A stretch of 64,000 nt of DNA from Rotaria socialis (GCA_905331475.1 CAJNYU010001855.1:1-64000), one strand, 5' to 3'. Counted from the stretch's first letter, positions 49,955 through 62,914 are shown. Made by a program: numbers and translations. The notes: generated from the letters alone by a model not told the origin.

Positions 49955-52900
49955 TTAACAGGGTATAGTTGTTTGACAATATCGGATTTCTTTTAATGGT
50001 CCGCATCGCATACCACCATTACGGGCGCGACGTACCGGAATACGTATACGAGTTTGTATAGCATCTTGCCCACAACCTGTACATGAAGACCATGCACTCC
50101 ATTGGCTTACAACGCAATCAGTTGGTGCTAGATGAAACGACAAAATCAATATAAGCGTATAACTATTGAAATAGATACGTACGACAACGGTTTAAATGAC
50201 ATGGCTCAACTTCTTCAAGTGGCAACGATTGACAGCGATATTGATCAACTGCTCTATGATTATTCAGTAATGTTCGAGAACGGCGTCGAACACCATTACG
50301 GCCGCACGTTACTGAACATTCACTCCACGTACTCCAAGGACTCATTGAACATGATAAGTCATTATCTAAACAACACAATTGGATCATTCGCTTTTATATT
50401 CTCATCTTTACACGTATTATTTTCTTGTTGACACTTACTTTGAACCACAAGACTATTACAAGTAGTTTCACATTCCATTTTGTTGGCGAAATTATTTTTA
50501 TTATTACCACGAGCAGGACAAGCACTGTTACCAGCAAATGGTTCGCATGCCATACTTGTTTTATTATAATAATATCGTTCTAAACCACGACATCGATTAT
50601 CTGCAACTGGTTCAGATTTACATCTTTCTAAAAATAAAACGAAAATCATCTTGGTTCAACAATAGTACTATTTGGTTTTCGAAAAAGTTACTTATGTCAA
50701 TAGAATGCGATAGGTTTTCAGAGTTCTCAAACATAAAATTACCTTCGTTTTCAGTGCTACCACAATCAGTAGCATGTGTATTTTGACATTGACGTTTTTC
50801 AGTCAAATGAATATCTTTACATCTTGAGTCATGGTGCGAATTTTCATTGATATACCATCGTCGTCTCTCTGTTACACCTTGACCACATGTTACTGAACAT
50901 GGCGAGAATGATGACCAATCAGTTACAGTACATCTAAAACAAAACGAATAAATAATTTAAAATGCGTTGTTTTGCTTAAAGAGCGACATACGGTGCAACT
51001 TGTTGATTTTCATCGTCACATTCTTCTCCACTTCTTGCATGACACATCTCACTTTCACTTAATCGTTCGTTACATTCATGATGATTAGGATTTTTATACA
51101 TTCTAGAAATAGATAAATTTATTTGTGAACTTTGAAAAAAAAGAAACTTTTAAACAAACCTTGTTCGTGTTCTTAATCCATTTCCACATTTAACATTGCA
51201 TGAACTCCATGCTGACCATGATGATGTCATACATCGAGGATCAGATGATTGTTCATCTAAAATTATTCAATTTTCTCTCTCTCTAAACACAATCACTCAA
51301 AAAAGAAAAATATAAATACCAAGTATTTCAACATCTGTTTTAGCAATATCTTTTTCAGTTTCAGTTTCAGTCATACGACTTAAATCTGCAAAGTTTGGAC
51401 CAAAATCAACGACCGGCGTTATTTCACTATGCTGTGGTCGACCATTCGGACAGGCTACACCTTGTACCATAATTCGTTTTATACTCACTTTAGCAAATGG
51501 AGGTGGTTGACTACCTTTAAAGATGAAAATTAAATTACAAAATCTTATATTTTCTTTTTGTTGAATTCATACCAAAAAATGGTGATCGTTGATCTGTAAT
51601 ATTACTCGAAAGAATCGGTGCTATTGGTTTTCGTTGAATTTCCGGTCGTTTAGGACCCTACATAGAATAAAATTTCTCCATTAATCAATTCTTAAAAAGA
51701 AAACGTCGAATCAATATCTACGTCATATCGAATGCCCATATCTGTTCCAGCATCAATTGGATGAAGTAATTCTTCATAACTATCCATCCATGTACAATCA
51801 GGAAGACATAGATCAAGTGCAGATACACCTAAAAAGTATAATAAACGTAAACAAAAATGTAATTCTCTTTGAAATCAATAGATTTGTACCAGCAACCCAA
51901 TCAGGTGATGGTCCGAGCATAGTAACAAACGATAGGAAATGATGATTTTTCGAAGTTGTAAAAGCACCTGCAGTTGATTTGCTTACATTGACTGTCCAAA
52001 GACCAGGTACAACCATTATATTACGTATAACACCAAATTTAGTCTAAATAAATATTCTTCGAACTTATTATTAACAAGAAACCAAAAACAAATTTACATG
52101 ATTTTTTATTTCCTTTTGCATAGTACCAATTGCTCCCCATTCAGCTATTTGTTTAAGACCATCACTGGCGGTATCACCATAATTCCATACTATTTTAAAA
52201 TACAATTAAATATACATTTGAAAGTGAATCTTTGAATGAATTATCAGTTATTCTAAATTTTTGGATATTTTCTATCGTGTTACTAGAGAGTTTGTGTACT
52301 ATCTTAATTTGTAATCAATTATTTAACAAGACATTTTCATATTCATAGTAAAATTTTAATTAAAACTAAAAAAGAATAACTAGTTCGTGAAGACTTAGCT
52401 ATGCGGAGAAGATATATTCAAAAAAATCGGCTAGAACTATTTGTTTTGAAGGAAGTATCTCTCTCTCTCTCTATATATATATATAATTACACGAATATTG
52501 ATCACTATGTACAGTTCCGATTATATCAGACCAATGAAGAAGATGTTCTAAAAATAACCAAAACAAAAACTAATGCATATTATAGATTTATTTAGCAATC
52601 TTCATACCAGGCGGCCAATCTTTTGGATGTGTTTGTTTCGACCAAAGACCATGAAATGTCAATTGATATTTTGCTTCATCACAAGCACAACAAGGATTAC
52701 GAGGCCGATGCATTACTTTAGGCATATCTAAATAAAAACAAAACAAAAATTTATTTTTCAATCTTATTTATTTCCTTCATCTAACACTAACTCATCATAT
52801 CCTTTTGTTTGTTTTTCGAAACATTATCATTACAATCAAGTGTACATCGTTGTTGTTCTTCCAAAGATTCACCACACTGAGCAATCATAGCTGCTCGTTT

Positions 52901-55900
52901 ATCTGCATACATTCTTGTTCGTGTTTGTGTACCTGGTCGATGACATGTAGCATTCATACACGATGACCACTCACTCCACATTGAAATCAGACAACGTGGA
53001 TCGTGAACCACTTTAATAAACAAAAAATTACAATAAGAAAAATGACCATATCAATTAAATCTATACTTGGTTTATGATCTCTAATGAGCTCATCACACAT
53101 AGCATTACATTCATCGTGTGCCATAAAATTATTTTCATTGCCTATGGAAAAAAGATTTGATTTAGTACAAATGAAAATATGCTAAGAATACCTCTGCATC
53201 CACCATATTGAAATTTGGTACATTTGCGTGTTGTTACATCAAAATAGAATCGTTCAATAAATTTGGTACACGGACCTGGTTCCAGTGGTTGCATACATTT
53301 ATCTAAATTATGGAAAAACATATTTTGTTTTCGTTCGTTTTATTGATCGAATCGTTTTAACGTACCTTTTTTCTCAGCTGCTTCCATACTTTTAATCATT
53401 GTTTTACGTGAATCTGATAAACGATACATTTGTGTTGGATCACACGGTACATTACAATCACGAAATTCTTCCAATGGTTCCGCACAAAAACCCATGGCTA
53501 AAAATTTAACTTTATATGCACGAAATCGAACTTGTGTTCCTTGTCCACAAACAGATGAGCAAGCGCTCCACTCTGACCATGGTAATGTCATACAGCGTGT
53601 GTCTTTACCATCCTCTAAAGAGTAAAAATTTTGCGTCTTCAAAAATAATCATTCTTTTCAAATAGCAAACCTGTTCGACCACGTAGTAAAATATCGCATG
53701 TATCTTCACATGCATCACGTGTCAGAAAATTATTATCATTAGCACCACAGCCGCTGTAGTCGAATTCAAGACATTTACTCATATCCAAATTGAAATAGAA
53801 ACGTCGTTCGTACTGTGTACATGAACCAACTTCTATCAGTTGCATACATATACGTTTCTTCTCGATCATATCAGTTAAACGACCTTGTTCACAGGCAGGT
53901 TTCATTCCATGACAAGTTTCTTTTTCCATTAATTGATATTCTAGTTGACATTGAGCATTGTCTCGACCTTTTAACATTGTACGAGAACGAGTACGCATTC
54001 CTGTACCACATGTTACGGAACAATGTGACCATGCTGACCATTCACTTGCCATACACCTACAAACAAAAAGAGAAAGAGACTTTTGTCTTTAATCAATTCA
54101 GCCCAAAGCATGGCGAAATATTCACATTGCATTATGTGTTGATTTTGAATGATCATTTGTCATGGCTGATGAGCATGCAGTCAATTGACATGAAGCCATA
54201 TCATAAGTTCGTTGATTACAATGACGACGAAAAGCTTTATCGGGCATAACATAAGCACGTCGTCTTGTTTTTATTCCATGACCACAACTAACTGAACACG
54301 ATGACCACGGTGACCATTCAGTTAAGCGACAGTCTGGTAATGATGTTTCTTCTTTAAAATATATTTAGAAATAAAACATACTGCCAAACAATCATATATG
54401 TTCAATAAATTACCATAGGCATACATCAAGTTTCCTGAATAATCATATTTTTGTTTCAATCGTTCATTTCGATGTTTTTCGTGTGATAGATCAATGTCAG
54501 ACGATGAATCTTCAAGATTATTTGGAGTTCTATGGGAATTTTGTGTATTAGGTTGATTGTTTGGGCATTGAGCACCACGAACAAGTGTTCGTTGAAGAGT
54601 TACACGTGCTACTGGCATCATTGGTTTACCTATAAAATTTTTTTAAAAACAATCTTAAAAGACAAAAAAACAACTAAGATATTAAATACGAACTCATAGG
54701 ATCATGAAACGGTGATGTTGGTGATACAGTAGCAGTAATTGTATGAATTTTTTCCAAAGGCAACGTTGGTAATCGACTTGACTAAAAAATAAAATAATAC
54801 ATTTAATAAAAATAAAACTGATTCAATTTACCGTATAAGTATTTCCACTATCAATACCTGCATCTAATGGATAGAGATCTTCTGAATATTGTTCAATCCA
54901 TGTACAATTGGACAAACATAAATTTATTGCATCGACTCCTATTTATGAAATAGACAAATATGTCATTCATGAATAATTTTAAATTTTCACAATTAAATAA
55001 ATAATGAAGCATAAACAAAAATTAATGTACCTGTAAACCAATCAGGGCTAGGTAATAGTTTGCTAGCAAAGCTAAATTTAGGATGACGAGGAGAAACTGT
55101 GAATACATTCATCGTTGACTCGATTTCTTTTGATGACATATTTAAGGGTTGAGCAAATAATAAACTACGAATAGCTCCATTGAATGACTACAATAAACAA
55201 TAAACACCATTGACAACGTATACAACATTAAGAATAAATACAAAAGCAAAATGAAACTATAAGAAGACATGACGAATACAACGACAGAATTTTTCTTTTC
55301 TCCGAAAACTGAAAATCTACCTATAAAAGAATCTGCTGATTCTATATTCTCATCAACATATTTATTAATGAGAGATATTTGATGGTAATCTCGATTGACT
55401 CGAATAGCTTGACGCCACCATGTATCGGTTATAAAAAAACGTAAACCGACCGATCCTTTACGTTGCTAGTAGAATTTAATAGAAGAGATGAAAAAATCAT
55501 GTCTTTTAATTTTTTCCTCTAACGAAGAAATACTAACTTCATTTGCTAATTCTTGTTCTAATGTATGTGTTTCACCGGTTAAAACTAATTCACTTAAGCC
55601 ACGATGAGCATATGAGCCAACTTGAAACATTGAATAATTTGAATTATGAACAGCACCAACAGTTGTTGAAAAATGAGCTAAAACTAAAAATGAAAACAAA
55701 ACAAGTTTTACCGAAAACAAATCCGCTTACCCGTTGATGATGGCCAAGCAGTTTTATGTGTTTTTGGTGACCAAAGTCCTTTGAATGTTAATTGATATTT
55801 TGCTTCACCACATGCGCAACATTGTTGCATCATTTTCTTGATATGCATTTCTAAATAGAAATAATATCCTATTAAATGCATGATTGATTATTTTATAGAA

Positions 55901-56584
55901 CACTGACGATCTTCACACATAGTATATGTAAGAGCATTTTCATCTTTGAACCATGTTGTATCTGAACGAACAACAGTAGCTCTAAGTGAATAGAGAAAAA
56001 GAAACGAAAGTATTTTAATTAAAAAAAACCTCGTCACATAGGAACAAAATAGATACTTGAATGAAACACATCCTTGTGCATGACGTGGTGCAATCCAATC
56101 GATAGATATAGAATTTTTTAATTTATCTGGATTTGCATCTGTAACACCGCCGGGACAATTACGTTGACTTATAACAGCTTCCTGCATTGAGTCATCATTA
56201 TTATTTGTTGATTGTAATAATTCAAAATGTCCTATTGGTCGATAGGGTTGTTCATCAGACCATGTTGATGGTACAGCAATAATCATGAATTCTTTAAATG
56301 AAGCTTGATAAAATTGATTTTTAAAGCCATTTAATGTAACTAAATTCAAAATAGCAAACAAGCATTCGCATTTTCTAGACTCAAATAGGTTTTCGAAATT
56401 GAACATTACGTTTATATGTGCGGCCAGGAACATATGCTTTAAAACTTCCTTCAACAGTTATACGAAAACCATTATCACCCGGTGTTTGAGGTACTAAATA
56501 TTTGGATGAACGAATACAAGTTGGAGGTTGTGCAAAAATAATATTGTTTAAAATAAACAATTGTAAGAGACACACGATCCACAT
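49955..56584 (-). CDS. SPON1: F-spondin-like secreted protein with duplicated Spondin_N, TSR and Kunitz modules
   Basis: This extracellular-matrix protein is about 1492 residues in 28 exons: 56584-56410, 56339-56057, 55981-55908, 55850-55731, 55677-55538, 55465-55310, 55187-55031, 54938-54832, 54781-54694, 54629-54414, 54351-54126, 54056-53671, 53614-53366, 53302-53192, 53141-53067, 53010-52792, 52727-52608, 52189-52098, 52043-51890, 51828-51722, 51657-51573, 51514-51320, 51256-51160, 51102-50992, 50933-50743, 50627-50439, 50365-50183, 50127-49955. Phase is kept throughout. In order: signal peptide (1-18); Reeler (TPGDNGFRITVEG, CPGGVTDA); Spondin_N about 178-404 (CCACGEAKYQLTF); TSR1, TSR2, Kunitz1, TSR3, Kunitz2, TSR4; a second Spondin_N about 928-1085 (CCACDEAKYQLTF, LGPSPDW); TSR5, TSR6, Kunitz3, TSR7, TSR8. 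TSRs carry WSxWSxC, a likely C-mannosylation site. Each Kunitz has six Cys; P1 is Thr, Thr and Arg in turn. Vertebrate F-spondin is about 800 residues with one Spondin_N. The junction 55310/55187 and the upstream extent of exon 1 are the least certain points. Confidence 0.9.
52458..52484. repeat. (CT)n(AT)n microsatellite
   Basis: A CT run passes directly into an AT run inside the 418-bp intron of the second Spondin_N module. Confidence 0.85.
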
Positions 56585-59146
56585 GTCACAGTTAATAATG
56601 TCTATATCAAGAAAAAATAAAGAAATTAGTTCGTCGTAACTAGTATACGTTGATATTCTAAGAAACGCCCAACAATCAGCATAGCCTGCAAGAAAAATAA
56701 CAACAACAGCAGCAAGTAATATATATAATAATGTATTAAGTATACAGAAAGCATCCGGAAGAGAGAAGAAAGAAGAAAGTAGTAAATCAATAATAAGCGA
56801 GAAAGAATATGTCTTGAGAAAGAAATGAGATGCTGATAAAAAAGACAGCTTCTTTTCTATCTTTTCTATTTCTTTCCTATTTCCATTTTTTTTTGTATGT
56901 GGCTTTTTTTCTAACACATAAATCGACGACAACAAGGATAGCATGACAATTGAAGACACATTCGATAATGGTTAATCATGTCAAAATGTCATTTAAATTG
57001 AATTTATATATAATCAAATAGACTTTCTCATATTTAATAAGATCGAAAGATATACATAGTTGAAAACAATCACGTTTCATATACTTATTATGTTTGACAG
57101 CTTTTTTTCTACTCAAAATATTAATACAATGATTAGGGAAATTTATTATTTACTTAAGAAGTTTTTATTTATTTGTCATGGCCTTCAAGATAGTTTTCCT
57201 GTTTGAAAAAGACAAACATACTGAAAAATAAGAACCCATATTGATAATGAATGGTTTTTTGTGGCATAAATGACAAAAAAAAAGAAATAGCTATTATGAT
57301 AGATAGTACTCAAAGGATAAATCGATAATACGAAACATGTTGGCTTGAAATGATGAGACAGTTGACATAACCTACAACAAAGATTCTACTAATGTTCTTC
57401 TTTGATTAATATTCTAAAGAGAAACAAATGCGATTTGTTATATTAGTAGCCATGGTCAAAAGAGAAAGAAACATATGAGACTAAGTACTTTGTTAATATA
57501 TGAATCAATTACTAAATGCAAAAACCAAAACCAAGAATATAATTGAGACTTTCTGCCCTATGTAAACTTGTACATAATATTTTTCTTATTTCAACTATTC
57601 TGCTTATTATTATTATTATTTATTTAATCGACTCTCGTAATTGAATAAAAAATGACTATAAAAGAATAACATTTCGTACATTGACAAGAAAATAATTGAT
57701 ATTTTCATTTTATGCCTTTTATTCATCCAATTTCAAACTTCCAAAACAAAATCTGGATGCACTTCGGAGTATATCTGAAGTATTAGTTCTAGTAGCACTA
57801 TAATTCTGTATATCAAAATCCTGACTACGTTGTTTTTCTCTCTCTCTCTCTCTCTCTCTCTCGATGAATATATATATATAAATATGTATACAAGCATTGA
57901 TAAGTCAGCTAGTACCTTTTAATAGTAAGCCATTCTTTGCTTAGTACGATAAGATTAGCATGTCCACCGCAGCTGTTCCATTCGACTTTAGATGGGTGGG
58001 AGATTTAGTCCCTGGTATATTTAGTTTCAAGCTGCTTAACATATTTTTTCATCAGCCAAACTCTATTTGTTACAATAGTCGAAAGATGACAGGCACGCTT
58101 TCATGAAGGTCGAAATACGATTCGCTAGATCTGTATCGAACTAAATCGCATAGATTCATGATCTTATCATTATTGATAATACCTATATTACAATTGATGC
58201 ATTGCAAGCGTAGACTCTTGCGAGTCATGGTTCCCATCACAGAAATAATCTTCGCACAATTGAAGCTCAAAGAAATTATCATTCATCGTATATCAATGCA
58301 ATTAACGTTGAACATGATTACAAAAGATAGTTTAATTTTGAGATGTGGTAAGACAAACGTTGACTGTAATGAGTGCATGATCTTTTTAAAACCGTTCACA
58401 TCATTTTTTTATGTATTCTGGTAAGTTTAATTTGATAACCGTAAACAAACAGTTTATAATGAATAAAAGGCCAACTACAAATTCATTATTTATGTACTTC
58501 ATAAAGAAATACCTATGATGCAAAATTCTAACATTACTATAAAGGATTCTTCATAGTGCGAATGCTGGTTGAAATTTTTTGAACTATTCTAATGAGCTTG
58601 ACACAGTACTAGTGCCATTAGTTTTGATATTTCACGAGTTACAATAAAAAAAAAGCTCTCAGGGAGTAGTTTAAGAATCATTCAATATCCAGTTCAATTT
58701 TAACAACGAGTTACACTCATAGTTCACAAATTCATTTCAATGCGCAAAAATCTTTACTAAAAACGTCGTCAGCATGTTGCACTGCTCAGTTTAGAACTTC
58801 GCAAAAGGTCATTTATTTTTTTTGATCGAAAAAGAATGAACAAATCTAGCACATAATCTATTTTATGAGCACAATAGACAGCAAATAAATGAAATGCGGA
58901 TGAGAGAAAAACGGTTTATGCGTACATACATACTACTTCTGAACATAATGAACAAACAAGAAATGAATGAATAAACAATAATTGACTTGTTTTAGTGTCT
59001 AGAACGACAAGTACACACCCACACACACACAGGCACACAGAAAATACATACAACGAAATAGAAGTAAAAATGAGAGATTAATTATTGACTCGGACCGATT
59101 GTCATTTAGATGTTTGTTTTGAGAAGAAAACAAAATGCTATTTGAC
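56585..59146. other. Intergenic region upstream of F-spondin-like gene
   Basis: The first 375 bp continue the exon 1 frame upstream without a stop, but the product is low-complexity and the signal-peptide ATG at 56584 is preferred. The rest is AT-rich with a (CT)n(AT)n microsatellite at 57837-57880, an AC run near 59016-59030, and no conserved exon. The right end is downstream of the AT-hook gene. Confidence 0.55.
57837..57880. repeat. (CT)n followed by (AT)n microsatellite
   Basis: About 13 CT units are followed after a short break by AT units. It lies between genes. Confidence 0.85.
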
Positions 59147-59990
59147 TTAAGCATTGGTTGGTGAAGTTGTAGCTGATTCGTTAGATGAAGTTGTAGCTGC
59201 TGTTGTTGTTGTTGTTATGTTTCCTGCAGCTTTCTTTGGTCGACCTCGTTGTTTTCTAGCTGAACCATCAGCGCTAGTTGATGCCTGGGCTTTTGGTGCT
59301 GATTTTTTAGCACTACCAGTACCTGATGGTCGTCCACGTTTTCTAGCTGGTGAAGCTTCTTTTGATGCTGATACTTTTGCAACTACTACTGCTTGTTTTG
59401 GTGGTGACGGTGCTGCTGCTGCTGGTCGTCCACGTTTTCTCTTTGCTGGTTCGTCGCTATCATTATCTTCGGTACTAGCAACTGGAGTTACATGAACCTA
59501 CATGGAAAAGTATTAATTTAAAGAGCTATTTGTTCATATACATATATATCCTACTTGAGGTTTGCTTATGCCATTTGTTTGTTCACTTAGTGTACTGCTC
59601 TTGGATGGTCTACCACGTTTTTTTTTATTTGCATCGGCATCTGTTGGCGGTTCTTCTTTTTGAGGCTTTGCTGCAGCAACTGTTTTAGCTGGAGATGATG
59701 TTCCACCTGTTTTTGATGGACGACCACGGCCACGTTTTGGTGAACCAGAATTAGTAGCTGGTTTGGGTGCACTTGTAGCTTTAGGTGGGCGACCGCGACC
59801 TTTTTTTTGACCTGCATTAACTGATGATGATGATGCATTTTCATCTAAACAAAATAATATTTTTCACTATGTACAAGAAATAAAAACAAGCAATTTTCTT
59901 ACCATGAACACCGTTAAATATTGCACCAGTATCCATTGGTAAAACGCCAGCACTATCGGTTAAAGCAGTAATATTATTTTGTTGTTCCAT
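59147..59990 (-). CDS. AT-hook DNA-binding protein with six hooks
   Basis: Exons 59990-59903, 59844-59555 and 59497-59147 join in phase to 242 residues. The protein is disordered and rich in Ala, Ser, Thr, Pro and Lys. It carries six AT-hook cores RGRP, at about 46-49, 69-72, 104-107, 148-151, 180-183 and 210-213, most with Lys/Arg before them and Ser, Pro or Lys after (KKGRGRPPK, KRGRGRPSK, KKRGRPSK, RKRGRPSG, RKQRGRPKK). AT-hooks bind the minor groove of AT-rich DNA, so it is presumably a nuclear architectural protein comparable to HMGA, which has three hooks. No second domain (PHD, SET, bromo) is present and the acidic HMGA tail is missing; the C-terminus is Thr/Ser/Ala-rich. It may be a lineage-specific chromatin protein. 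Orthology to HMGA is not established. Confidence 0.88.
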
Positions 59991-61092
59991 TTATTTAAAT
60001 GATATGAATATTAAAAGAATCTGCGGTAGAAAAAAAAAAGAACAAGAATATCGCGACGAGCTTGACCGCTATCTGTCTAATGATAGAAAAAGAACAAAAC
60101 GAACAATGATCGATTGATGACGTTTCTTTGTATTGGCTCCACCAACGAGAACTCGAAGGGTCGCAAAAAACGTTTGTTTTGTTTCCGAAATAATTCTCAT
60201 AAGAAAAATTTCAAAACAAATATCTAAATAATTTTCAGTGTTTCTGTCCTTTATTATGTATGGTAAAAATAAACGCTCATGCATGTGTGTGCATCGCTAA
60301 ATTATAGTTTATCCTCAAAGTGACATCTGTTGATTCAATCTATATTTCTATTGGTTCAATAAAGAAAAAATATTCAATTCAAGTGATTTCTCTTGAATGC
60401 AGTTTTTTTTCCTAATAAACGAAAAAAATCACACGCACAAACACGGGAAAAAAGCTACTGTACACAAAAAAGAAAGCCAATGCTCGAAAAAAAAGAAGGG
60501 CCGGATATTTAAAAAAACCAAAAACGAACCCGTTCTATATACTTTCTGTTATATATAGAAGCAACAAAATGGTCACATCAAAGCTTTTTTACAAATATAC
60601 AAGAGTATAGTGCTATTGTTTTTTGTTTTTTTGTGTCATCAAATGTACATAAAGCCAAAATTCATATGTAAGAGAGAGAAACAAAAAAATCACAGATGGA
60701 ATAATGACGCGTACTGTAATAGAGAGAATAGAAGATGTACACCTATATACAGAAGAAAAAAACCAACAACAAAAAAACAGGACATGAAACTGTTCATCAA
60801 CGTTATGCACGAAAGCCACATGAAAAACTCGAACAATAAACCAAACAAACAAACAACGAATCAGTTGATTGTGAAGCAATGAAACGCAACAAAAGAAAGA
60901 AAGAAATGTAACATGAAACGAACTAATGGTACTAAACCGGGAAAATGACCTCTCTCTCTCCCACTCACTTAGTTTACAACACACAGAAATAAAAGTTATA
61001 GATACCTGAAATGGTTTGGTTGTTTAACACACAGAAATTTTTTATGTATATGTATATATATATATATGTAAAATTTTTATGTACAAATATTT
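59991..61092. other. Spacer between two minus-strand genes
   Basis: This 1.1-kb AT-rich stretch is downstream of the second ankyrin gene and upstream of the AT-hook gene. The part next to 59990 should be the AT-hook gene promoter and 5' UTR. A-rich tracts and a TA run at about 61050-61066 are present; no conserved exon is seen. Confidence 0.55.
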
Positions 61093-62216
61093 TTACATCA
61101 TACCAATCTGATTAAATACAGATTCATCATCGCCATATAAATCAATAAGTACACCTAATACTTGAGGATGCTCATTTGCGACTGCCCATTCAACTAATGA
61201 CATATCACCTGTTTTACGTCTTTCTTCATAACGACGCCAATCAGTACCATGCTTAAGTAAAGTAACAACAACGGAACCTTGGTTACATTCAATAGCTCGT
61301 TCTAATGGAGTCTTGTTTTCAAAACCAGGATAATCCACAGGGAAACCACGCGTTAATAAATAATCTATGATATCAATACAACCGAAACCTATGGCAACAT
61401 TTAATGCTGATTCACGAGCCACCGAGATGCAATACTAAAAGAAAATATAAATATGTTTTCGAGAAAAGTAACTTCGTTCAACAATCACTACGTAATAGTA
61501 TGATATAACTATAAATTATTTTTCTCAAATTTCTATTTTTTTAAATCTTTACATTCAATGAACCGACTTTTCAAAAATATTTTCGAGAATCTTTTGTCAT
61601 CAGATATCAAATAAAGCTACAGTCAGAATATATTATTTTCTATTTTTACCCATTCATTAAGTTATTTTCCATACGCATCTATTGGTTGATTTATTTTATA
61701 AGACAACCTATGATTCATATTTTCTTTATAATCAAAAATATCCGGTGATTAATAATCGATCGCATGAGAAAAAAGAACAGTCTACTGATTTGATTATTCT
61801 TGTCGTAATTTTCCATATTTTTATGTAATTAAACTTACAGGATTATGACCAAGATGAAGAAGAAGATCAACCATAGTCAGTCTTCCACTAGCGATAGCTG
61901 TATATAATGGCGTATGTCCATTTGAATCAAGTAGACATGTATCAGCTACCATGGGTTGTTGCCGAAGTCTACTATGTAAACGAATAATACCCGAAACATC
62001 ATTTGTTCGAACAGCATGGTGTAAATCAAATTTTGGTAGTTGTACTTCAGATTGTTGTTGCTGCTGTTGAATTTGTTGATGTTGAGGCTGTTGCGTTGAC
62101 TTTGTTGTATGAGATGGATGTTGATAGGGAGTATAATGTGCACGATGTTGAGGAATCACCGGACCACTATTGTGATGATGGTGAGAATGATGATGAAAGT
62201 TGCTCTCAGTCAACAT
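61093..62216 (-). CDS. Ankyrin-repeat protein with His/Gln-rich N-terminus
   Basis: Exon 1 (62216-61839) and exon 2 (61434-61093) join in phase 0 to 239 residues. The first 60 residues are low-complexity: His clusters (HHHSHHHH) and a Gln run (QQIQQQQQQ) at about 42-57. Ankyrin-like repeats follow, including KFDLHHAVRTNDVSGIIRL, GHTPLYTAIASGRLTMVDLL, ESALNVAIGFGCIDIIDYLL, NKTPLERAIECNQGSVVVTLL and DMSLVEWAVANEHPQVLGVL. The protein probably works as a scaffold in the cytosol or nucleus. I chose the ATG at 62216; the codon at 62231 upstream is GTG, not ATG. The 404-bp intron is longer than usual here. I could not assign it to a named family member. Confidence 0.85.
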
Positions 62217-62914
62217 AGTACTCGTGATCACGATTGATTAAACAAAAAAAAGAAATCTAAAACTAAAATTAAACCACAGTTAGAAACAGATATATGTGTA
62301 AATGACCTTCTCATTCTCCTCGGCGTCGTATTCTTCTTTACGTTACCCTAGATCGATGGTCTAACATGCCCTGAGTGCATCTCTCACTCTCTCTCTTTTT
62401 CTCTATTAATCGAAAGAGAAAGAGAAAAAAAATAGCGAAAGAATTAAAATCGGTATCCAGACCTTTTTGTACGTTAAAACGTATTACGTAGAAAAATTCA
62501 CAAGAAAAATTGTTGTTGTTAAGAATTTATCTATATTCAATAGGCTCTCCATATAAGCTGATGCCGGCATCAGCTGTTTAAATAAGCAAAGAGATGGAGA
62601 AGAAAAATGGGTCATATCAGGACAATTGGCCTCCGTGCTCTATAGATAGCGTAATAGACTTGTCCTCATCGATCGTTCGATCGCTCACATCTGTAATGGA
62701 CAGGATGGATATAATACATGTTCCTTTTTTTTTCTACGCCCTTCTCTATTCTTCATCGATTCATGCATCTTTTGTTCGATAATTTTATTGTCAGCTACGC
62801 ACAACAACACAAGTCCTTGTTCTCAAAAGATGCGTACATAGTACTCGCAAAAGAAAAGAAAAGAAAAGAACAAGAAAAAAGTCTTCTGTCTATAAAATCT
62901 ACTATGAATACATT

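Noticed and set aside
50132-50431. Plus-strand 99-residue frame
   Set aside because: Antisense of TSR7 exon of the F-spondin-like gene.
55174-55321. Alternative splice pair at the first Spondin_N (donor after 55321, acceptor before 55174)
   Set aside because: It keeps phase too, but uses a poor acceptor. The pair 55310/55187 has a TATTGTAG acceptor and matches the phase-0 intron of the second module.
56585-56959. N-terminal extension of the F-spondin-like exon 1
   Set aside because: The frame stays open but encodes low-complexity hydrophobic sequence, and a typical signal peptide begins at 56584.
59154-59495. Plus-strand frame rich in Val, Ala and RPRF repeats
   Set aside because: It is the antisense of exon 3 of the AT-hook gene; RGRP codons read backwards give the repeat.
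62217-62231. Upstream start of the second ankyrin frame
   Set aside because: The codon at 62231 on the minus strand is GTG. In a nuclear animal gene the ATG at 62216 is preferred.
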